A DNA stretch of 64,000 bases from positions 3,623 through 67,622 of the forward strand of contig CAZKFA010000002.1 of assembly GCA_964551925.1 (NCBI GenBank), given 5' to 3'. A program made the position numbers and the translations under genes. The notes beneath the pieces are model-generated. The model had not been told where the DNA came from. It saw only the letters and a program-made list of their open reading frames with translations, and did no database searches. Shown in pieces: positions 58,644 to 64,000 of this stretch (within the stretch, counting starts at the first letter, position 1; every line of letters starts with the position of its first letter). Source of the stretch: CAZKFA01 sp964551925 (GTDB lineage Bacteria; Cyanobacteriota; Vampirovibrionia; LMEP-6097).

Positions 58644-58958
58644 ATGTTGAAACTCAAAATTAAAAACGACAACCAGCAAATTCTTGATTTAGAAGTTGGT
58701 GGACAGTTACTTTACAGTGATGCTGAGCATTTCAAAGAAACAGTACTTGCTCACCTTAAAGAACAGTCGAAAGTAAGAGTAGATTGTTCCGATCTTAATT
58801 TTCTTGATAGTGCTGGAATGGGTTCTTTTGTCAGATTGTGGAAAGAATGTAAAATTATTGGAGCGGAACTTGAACTGCATAATGTAGTTGATGATGTTCA
58901 GAGTTTGCTTAGAATAGCACGTTTGCATCAACTAACCAGAATAGTTTCTAAACCCTAA
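58644..58958 (+). CDS. STAS-domain anti-sigma factor antagonist
   Basis: 104 residues, single STAS domain of the SpoIIAA/RsbV type. The phosphorylation site is Ser56 in NFLDSAGMGSFVRL. It is dephosphorylated by PP2C phosphatases to bind and inhibit an anti-sigma kinase. The downstream gene encodes such a phosphatase and a kinase-like domain in one chain, with the start overlapping this stop (TAATG). No sigma factor gene is present in the window. Confidence 0.9.
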   Translation: MLKLKIKNDNQQILDLEVGGQLLYSDAEHFKETVLAHLKEQSKVRVDCSDLNFLDSAGMGSFVRLWKECKIIGAELELHNVVDDVQSLLRIARLHQLTRIVSKP

Positions 58959-61387
58959 TGTCAGAGAATGATCAAAAAATTTCTAAAGAATCTGAACTAG
59001 CAGAGCAGATTGATGAGCTAGCGTTGAAGCTTGAGACTGAGCGTAAATTAAACGAAGATAAAACATCAATAATGAAAAAGACGATCGCTGAGACAGAAGA
59101 TCTCGCGCGTCATTTGCAGAATACGACTTTAGCCCTTATTCAGGAACGGCAGATTGCTAATGCTAGAGCCGAGAAGGAAAAGCTATTAAATAAATGGATT
59201 GAGAAGATCAATAGTTCTTTTGATCTTGATTCTTTATTATTCGTTGCAGTAAAAGAACTTAATGAGCATCTTAAGTCTAGTCGCTGTGGCGTTATATTGT
59301 TTGATAAAGATGAAATTATTGCATTAAAAGAAGTCTCTAAGAAAGATTTCGCGCGTAAGTCACAAGGTCAAGCTGCAGTGATCAGTGATCTTGCGCATGA
59401 GGAACTCAAAAGAAACATCTTGATTCGTAAAGTTCTTAAAACTAAATCCGTTATTTTAGAATCTTCATTAGAGGATATAGAAGATAAGGACATTTTTCTG
59501 GAAGATGTTAAGGCTATTGCACTGTTGCCTTTAAGTGTTAAGTATGAATTAGCGACTAATCAAGAAGATACTTTATTGATGAATGAGATAGTTGGTGTGA
59601 TCTACCTTCAAGATTGTTCTGATGAGCGTGATTGGCTTGATAGAGAAGTAGATCTGGTTCAATCGATTCTACAGCCCTTGGGGACGGCGATTGAGAAGGC
59701 GATCCTGTATCAAGAGGCAAGGCAGCGTACTAAGTATGCTGAATTGCTAAATAATCTTACTGCTCAAATTAGATCTAGTTTGAATCTTAGTGAAATCCTG
59801 GCTCGTACTGTAACCGAATTGGGGATTGCCTTTAAGGCATCTAGGTGTTTTTTATATTTTGATGGTTATATTAGTGATGAGTACTGTGCTGAAGGTGTGG
59901 AATCTATTGTTGATAGAACTAAATATTTGATTCTTGATAAATTCCGTCAGGAGAAGTCTTTCAGAGCAATTGCTGTTAATAATTTACTGACAACTGAAAA
60001 CCAATCTCGTTTGACTGATCCAGAGAAAGAGCAATTACAGCTTAGTAAAGCTGTTGCTGCTTTAGCTTGCCCCTTGCATTTCCAGGGGATAATGCAGGGT
60101 TGGATTGTGTTTCATGATGTTAATAAGCGCAAGTGGACAAATGATGAAATTGCCTTTGTTGAATCAGCAGCAAGTCAAGTTATCGTAGCAATGACTCAGT
60201 CGCGCATGTATGAGAAGTTGAATTCTTATCAGGAGAAATTATCACGTGAGTTAAAACAAGCGGCTCAAGTACAGACTTCATTAATTGGTGGTGATGTGCT
60301 TGATGTTAATATCGAGACATCGGTATTCTATAAAGCACATAGTAATGTTTCTGGTGATTTTTATTGGGTAGCAGAATTGTCTCCAGATACAGTTGGTGTC
60401 TTGATTGGAGACGTTTCTGGTAAGGGACCAGCAGCGGCTTTATTGACAGGATATTTGCTTGGGGAATTTAGCGCGGCTGTGGCTAATTCAGCTTTAGCTT
60501 GGTTTCCTGATAAGTTAATTAGTTTTTTGTGTCATTCGATTTTACATCAGAATTCAAGTTCAGATTTTTATGCAACAGCATGGTATGGAGTGTTTGATTT
60601 AAATGCTGGGACTTTGCGCTATACCAATGCTGGACATCTTAACCCTTATATTATCCAACAAGGAGTTGTTTCTCAGCTTGGTGATGAGAAGTCAATTGGT
60701 ATGCCCCTTGGCTTGATTAATCCAAAAGAAATTGAAGAAGCTTATGAAGCTAGAGAGATTGATTTCAAGCCGGGTGATAAGATGGTCTTGTTTACTGATG
60801 GAGTGCTTGACCAGAAAATGCCTAATGGACAATTCGTGCCAAAGGATTGGGTGAAGACGGCTTTAGCTTCAATTAAAGATCTTGATATCAGAGAGATTAC
60901 AGCAGAATTAGATCGTAAGTTGAATGAAATGGGTGATGATACTCCATTGACTGATGATCGTTTGATGATTTGTCTTGAGCAGGTTGGTTTCGAAATTAAA
61001 GATTTTCCTGCTGATGATTTCGATGAAACTGAAGCCTTGATAGATCGTATTATTCATCAAGTAGTAGCAGCTGGGATGCTTGAATCACAAATATTAAATC
61101 TGAGATTGGGAATTACAGAAGCTTTAACCAATGCTGTACGTTATGGTTTAGAGAAGAACCCTTATGGCACTATTCGTTTGGGTTATAAGATTAAACCAGG
61201 TTCTTTTAAGATGTCAATAATCGATCCAGGACCGGGTTTTAATTGGCAAGTCTATAATAATATTTTTATTGATGAGGTTCGCTTTGATAATGAAGGTGGG
61301 CGTGGCATTCCTCTACTATTAGAAATTTTTGATAAAGTTACTTGGAATTATTTGGGTAATCATATTGGACTTTTCTTTTATTGGTAA
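58958..61387 (+). CDS. GAF-GAF-PP2C phosphatase-HATPase regulator (RsbU/RsbW-type fusion)
   Basis: 809 residues. A coiled-coil start (about 1-75) is followed by two GAF domains (FDLDSLLFVAVKELNEHLKSSRCGV and LNLSEILARTVTELGIAFKASRCF). The SpoIIE/PP2C domain has SGDFYWVAEL, VLIGDVSGKGPAAALLTGYL, YTNAGHLNPY and VLFTDGVLDQ. A C-terminal anti-sigma-type HATPase follows (LRLGITEALTNAVRYGLEKN, IIDPGPGFNW, EGGRGIPLL). It would read signals via GAF and set the phosphorylation state of the adjacent STAS protein. The kinase and phosphatase modules are in one chain. Confidence 0.9.
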   Translation: MSENDQKISKESELAEQIDELALKLETERKLNEDKTSIMKKTIAETEDLARHLQNTTLALIQERQIANARAEKEKLLNKWIEKINSSFDLDSLLFVAVKELNEHLKSSRCGVILFDKDEIIALKEVSKKDFARKSQGQAAVISDLAHEELKRNILIRKVLKTKSVILESSLEDIEDKDIFLEDVKAIALLPLSVKYELATNQEDTLLMNEIVGVIYLQDCSDERDWLDREVDLVQSILQPLGTAIEKAILYQEARQRTKYAELLNNLTAQIRSSLNLSEILARTVTELGIAFKASRCFLYFDGYISDEYCAEGVESIVDRTKYLILDKFRQEKSFRAIAVNNLLTTENQSRLTDPEKEQLQLSKAVAALACPLHFQGIMQGWIVFHDVNKRKWTNDEIAFVESAASQVIVAMTQSRMYEKLNSYQEKLSRELKQAAQVQTSLIGGDVLDVNIETSVFYKAHSNVSGDFYWVAELSPDTVGVLIGDVSGKGPAAALLTGYLLGEFSAAVANSALAWFPDKLISFLCHSILHQNSSSDFYATAWYGVFDLNAGTLRYTNAGHLNPYIIQQGVVSQLGDEKSIGMPLGLINPKEIEEAYEAREIDFKPGDKMVLFTDGVLDQKMPNGQFVPKDWVKTALASIKDLDIREITAELDRKLNEMGDDTPLTDDRLMICLEQVGFEIKDFPADDFDETEALIDRIIHQVVAAGMLESQILNLRLGITEALTNAVRYGLEKNPYGTIRLGYKIKPGSFKMSIIDPGPGFNWQVYNNIFIDEVRFDNEGGRGIPLLLEIFDKVTWNYLGNHIGLFFYW

Positions 61388-61408
61388 TTTGCTTGTATAA
61401 TTTCATTG

Positions 61409-62926
61409 GTGGCATATCAATTTGTAACTATTTTGGGTTTTGGTATTAGTTCAATAGGAACAATTAGATTCCTTTTGAAACATTGTCCGGGAACGAGAAT
61501 TAGGGTTTCTGATTTAGAACCCAGAGAATCTTTTGATCAGGAGCTCATCTTAGATTTGATTGCTGGCGGTGTTGAATTTGAATTTGGCAAACAGACTAGA
61601 GAATTTATTAGTTTTGATGGTTTAGCTGAGAATCATTTTGTTATGATCAGCCCTGGTATTCCTCCGGTAGCACCAATTATACAAATGATTAAAACATTAG
61701 ATGTTGAGTCTGGAACGGATTTTGATTTAGCACTTAAGCTTGGAGCTATTAAGGAATATATCGCAGTAACTGGTACTAATGGCAAAACCACTACCACTAG
61801 CCTGATAGCACATTTGTTAGAAACAGAGGCTCTTGGTAATATCGGTAAAGCTTTTATGACAATTGAGAATAACGCCCGAGCTCCTGTTTGTGAGCTTAGT
61901 TCTTTTCAATTATTCTATTGTCAGGCGCTTGCCAATGAGAAATATTGGCCTAAGGTTTCTGTCTATCTAAATATGACAGATGATCATTTAGATTGGCATT
62001 CGTCGCTTGAAGAATATCAAGAATCTAAAGCTAAGTTGTTTAATGTTTCTAATCAGATAAATAATTCTTTGATTTTTAATTATGATGATCTGATCCTTAA
62101 AGATTTATCTATCAGGCTTGCTAAGCAAATGCAGTCATCAGCTAGCTTACATACTAACATTGCTTTATTTTCTGTGGAACAAGATTTAATTGAACTTAGT
62201 GAGATTAATTCACGCACAGCCTTCCTAGAAGATGGAATTTTGTACTTAGTGAAATATTTACCTGAGGGAGTTGGCTCTGATGATAGTGGTTTGATATTAC
62301 CAAATCCTGATGGCAATTATATTTGTAAGATACCAGTTATTGATATTAAAGATCTTAATATTGTCGGTAAGCACAATTATTCTAATGTTCTAGCTGCAAT
62401 TCTTGCTACCGATGCTATGGGCTTAGATGTTGAATTGATCGCTGATAGGCTAAAAACATTTCAAGCATTTCCTCATAGGCTAGAGTATATTACAGAAATC
62501 AATGGCCATGCGATTTATAATGATAGTAAAGCTACTAATCCAGATTCTACAATTAAGGCTCTTGAATCTTTTGAGAAGTCTATTATTATCCTTGGTGGTA
62601 AAGAAAAGAACTTAGATTTAAATAAATTGATTGATGTTGTCATTGATAAGGCTTTTGCTGTAGTTTGTTTTGGACAGATAGGTAGTAAAATACAACAATT
62701 ATTACTAAAGCAACATTTTACTAAAATTGTCTTGGCTTCAACTCTGCCAGAAGTTTTAAATAAAGCCATTGATTTTGCAAAAGAATCTGGCAATTTAAGT
62801 TATCCAATTTTATTTTCACCAGCGACATCTAGTTTCGATATGTTCACTGGTTATGAAGATAGAGGGGATCAATTTAGGCGGATAGTTTTGGATAAAGCAC
62901 AATCCTTGACAGAAACGATTTCCTAG
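61409..62926 (+). CDS. murD: UDP-N-acetylmuramoylalanine-D-glutamate ligase
   Basis: 505-residue Mur ligase that adds D-Glu to UDP-MurNAc-L-Ala. The ATP loop is VTGTNGKTTTTSLIAHLL; then MTDDHLDWHSSLEEYQESKAKLF, PHRLEYITEINGHAIYNDSKATNPDSTIKALE and GGKEKNLDL. The GTG at 61409 is taken as start because TATAAT (61396-61401) ends 7 bases before it, as at the other leaderless genes; TTG 61406 is only 4 bases away. It is followed by ftsW after 16 bases. Confidence 0.94.
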   Translation: MAYQFVTILGFGISSIGTIRFLLKHCPGTRIRVSDLEPRESFDQELILDLIAGGVEFEFGKQTREFISFDGLAENHFVMISPGIPPVAPIIQMIKTLDVESGTDFDLALKLGAIKEYIAVTGTNGKTTTTSLIAHLLETEALGNIGKAFMTIENNARAPVCELSSFQLFYCQALANEKYWPKVSVYLNMTDDHLDWHSSLEEYQESKAKLFNVSNQINNSLIFNYDDLILKDLSIRLAKQMQSSASLHTNIALFSVEQDLIELSEINSRTAFLEDGILYLVKYLPEGVGSDDSGLILPNPDGNYICKIPVIDIKDLNIVGKHNYSNVLAAILATDAMGLDVELIADRLKTFQAFPHRLEYITEINGHAIYNDSKATNPDSTIKALESFEKSIIILGGKEKNLDLNKLIDVVIDKAFAVVCFGQIGSKIQQLLLKQHFTKIVLASTLPEVLNKAIDFAKESGNLSYPILFSPATSSFDMFTGYEDRGDQFRRIVLDKAQSLTETIS

Positions 62927-62942
62927 ATAAGACTTAACTAAT

Positions 62943-64000
62943 ATGAATGATTTTGCTAGCCATGCTGATCATCCGCAATTGGGTTCAATTGATAGATTCT
63001 TTTTGTATATTACATTAAGTCTTATGGCTATTGGTTTAGTTTTTGTTTTGAGTGCTTCTTGGCATCAATCAATGACTTTTTTTCATAATCCATGGGCTCT
63101 TGTTTTGAGGCACAGCGCTTCGGTTATATTGGCTATGCCATTAATGTTTATTCTTAGCTTCACGCATTATCGTTGGTGGAAGCATTACGCATGGATCATG
63201 GTGATATTAATTATTATTAGTTTGATACTTACTGCTAAGTTTGGAGTCGTTACCGGTGGAGCTCGTAGATGGTTCTCTCTGGGGTTTTTTAAATTCCAAG
63301 CTTCCGAGTTTGCCAAGCTAGCAGCTGCAATCATTGCAACTAAAGTGCTAATAGAAAAAAAGAATAGAATCATAGCTTTGTTAGCGGTTGCAGTTATGGG
63401 GTACTTGGTTCTTGAGCAACCAGATTTAGGTACTACCATGGTTATTATGAGTGCTGTTGTACTTGCTTTATATGCCTATGGTTTTAATTTGTTTGTATTA
63501 ATTGCGGGTTTGGCTGGAGCAGGATTCGTGGTTTGGCAGCATATTCTGAAGACCCCATATCAGCTTTTGCGTATTAAATATTGGCTTGATCCTTTTTCTG
63601 ATCCATTAGGCTATGGTTATAATTTAATTCAATCAATTAAGGCTATTGGCTCTGGTGGCTTATGGGGAGTGGGTTTCGGGGGGTCTGTGCAGAAATTAGG
63701 TCCATTACCTGTTGCTTATGCTGATTTTATTTTCTCTGTGATTTGTGAGGAGCTAGGCTTCCTCGGAGCGATGACAGTGTTGATTTTGTTAGCAGCCTGG
63801 ATTTGGCGAGCTTTGTATATTTGTTTTAATATAGAAGATAATTTTGCTAAGATTTTGGGATTCACCTTAGTAATTCAACTAGCGCTGCAAATCTTTATTA
63901 ACATTGGTGTTGCGACTGGTTTATTTCCTATTACAGGAATGACATTGCCGTTTATTAGTTTTGGCGGTAGTAGTTTTCTAACTTCAGCAATTGTTGCTGG
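62943..64000 (+). CDS. ftsW: FtsW/RodA-family lipid II polymerase (partial, runs off the window)
   Basis: 352 codons are visible. SEDS-family motifs: GGARRWFSLGFFKFQASEFAKL, LEQPDLGTTMVI, SIKAIGSGGLWGVGFGGSVQKLG and ADFIFSVICEELGFLGA, with eight or so membrane helices. FtsW polymerises peptidoglycan at the division septum. Placement right after murD supports FtsW rather than RodA. The 3' end is cut by the window edge. Confidence 0.9.
   Translation, partial: MNDFASHADHPQLGSIDRFFLYITLSLMAIGLVFVLSASWHQSMTFFHNPWALVLRHSASVILAMPLMFILSFTHYRWWKHYAWIMVILIIISLILTAKFGVVTGGARRWFSLGFFKFQASEFAKLAAAIIATKVLIEKKNRIIALLAVAVMGYLVLEQPDLGTTMVIMSAVVLALYAYGFNLFVLIAGLAGAGFVVWQHILKTPYQLLRIKYWLDPFSDPLGYGYNLIQSIKAIGSGGLWGVGFGGSVQKLGPLPVAYADFIFSVICEELGFLGAMTVLILLAAWIWRALYICFNIEDNFAKILGFTLVIQLALQIFINIGVATGLFPITGMTLPFISFGGSSFLTSAIVA

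Overview
The window is about 64 kb of AT-rich, gene-dense bacterial chromosome from a diderm. The evidence for a diderm is a secretin gene, prepilin-type proteins, lipid II synthesis genes (murD, murG, ftsW) and enoyl-ACP reductase. Its mix of a Tad-like pilus locus, TrmFO, an acyl desaturase, RsbU-type partner switching and hints of flagellar or type III export genes would suit a deep-branching lineage such as the non-photosynthetic Cyanobacteria relatives (Melainabacteria/Vampirovibrionia type). That placement is an inference from gene content, not a sequence search. There is no CRISPR array, rRNA operon or complete prophage. One 100-base run of N (24102-24201) is an assembly gap.

Layout. 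1-12.4 kb: the C-terminus of an FlhA/SctV-type export gate, then mostly housekeeping genes (sodA-proC, an AlkA-like glycosylase, peroxiredoxin, DAHP synthase, ispH, pheT, map) and some lineage-specific unknowns. 12.4-15.2 kb: infA-rpmJ-rpsM-rpsK-rpoA-rplQ. 15.2-24.6 kb: an accessory stretch with an N-acetylglutamate-synthase-like enzyme next to a proteasome-like Ntn hydrolase, a sugar aminotransferase, tRNA-Ala, a Gfo/Idh/MocA oxidoreductase and two DUF4143-type ATPases. Gene and tRNA remnants, inverted repeats, cinA and a rearranged tRNA-Ser region lie among them. 24.6-26.6 kb: a protoglobin-DoxX operon divergent from a Crp/Fnr regulator, with a perfect FNR-like palindrome between them. 27.4-38.4 kb: one long operon encoding a Tad/Flp-like pilus machine (CpaB, TadZ, TadA, TadB, TadC and secretin homologues, small membrane proteins, two exported accessory proteins and a response regulator). 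38.3-49.1 kb: tatD, lysS, a type IV prepilin, fabI, tRNA-Lys-trmFO and several unknown proteins, two of which are distant paralogues. 49.1-64 kb: fumC, tRNA-Gly, a small lipoprotein, a purF-like gene, a U32 peptidase, murG, a desaturase, an ApaG-HspQ fusion, an amidohydrolase, an STAS plus phosphatase/kinase pair, murD and the start of ftsW.

Expression logic. About twenty genes with their own promoter have a TANNNT-type -10 hexamer ending only 6-9 bases before the start codon. This implies leaderless mRNAs, and it fixes several start codons (cinA, murD, infA, the 49125 gene). Operon-internal genes use Shine-Dalgarno sites or ATGA/TGATG coupling. Convergent neighbours repeatedly overlap at their 3' ends, so the genome is compact.

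The observations most worth following are the leaderless promoter pattern, a roughly 120-bp dispersed element whose self-complementary ends differ between copies yet stay paired, the Ntn hydrolase with Thr1/Asp17/Lys at proteasome spacing, the ApaG-HspQ fusion, the FNR-like site at -41.5 of the protoglobin operon, and the repeat-bracketed ATPase modules around tRNA-Ala.
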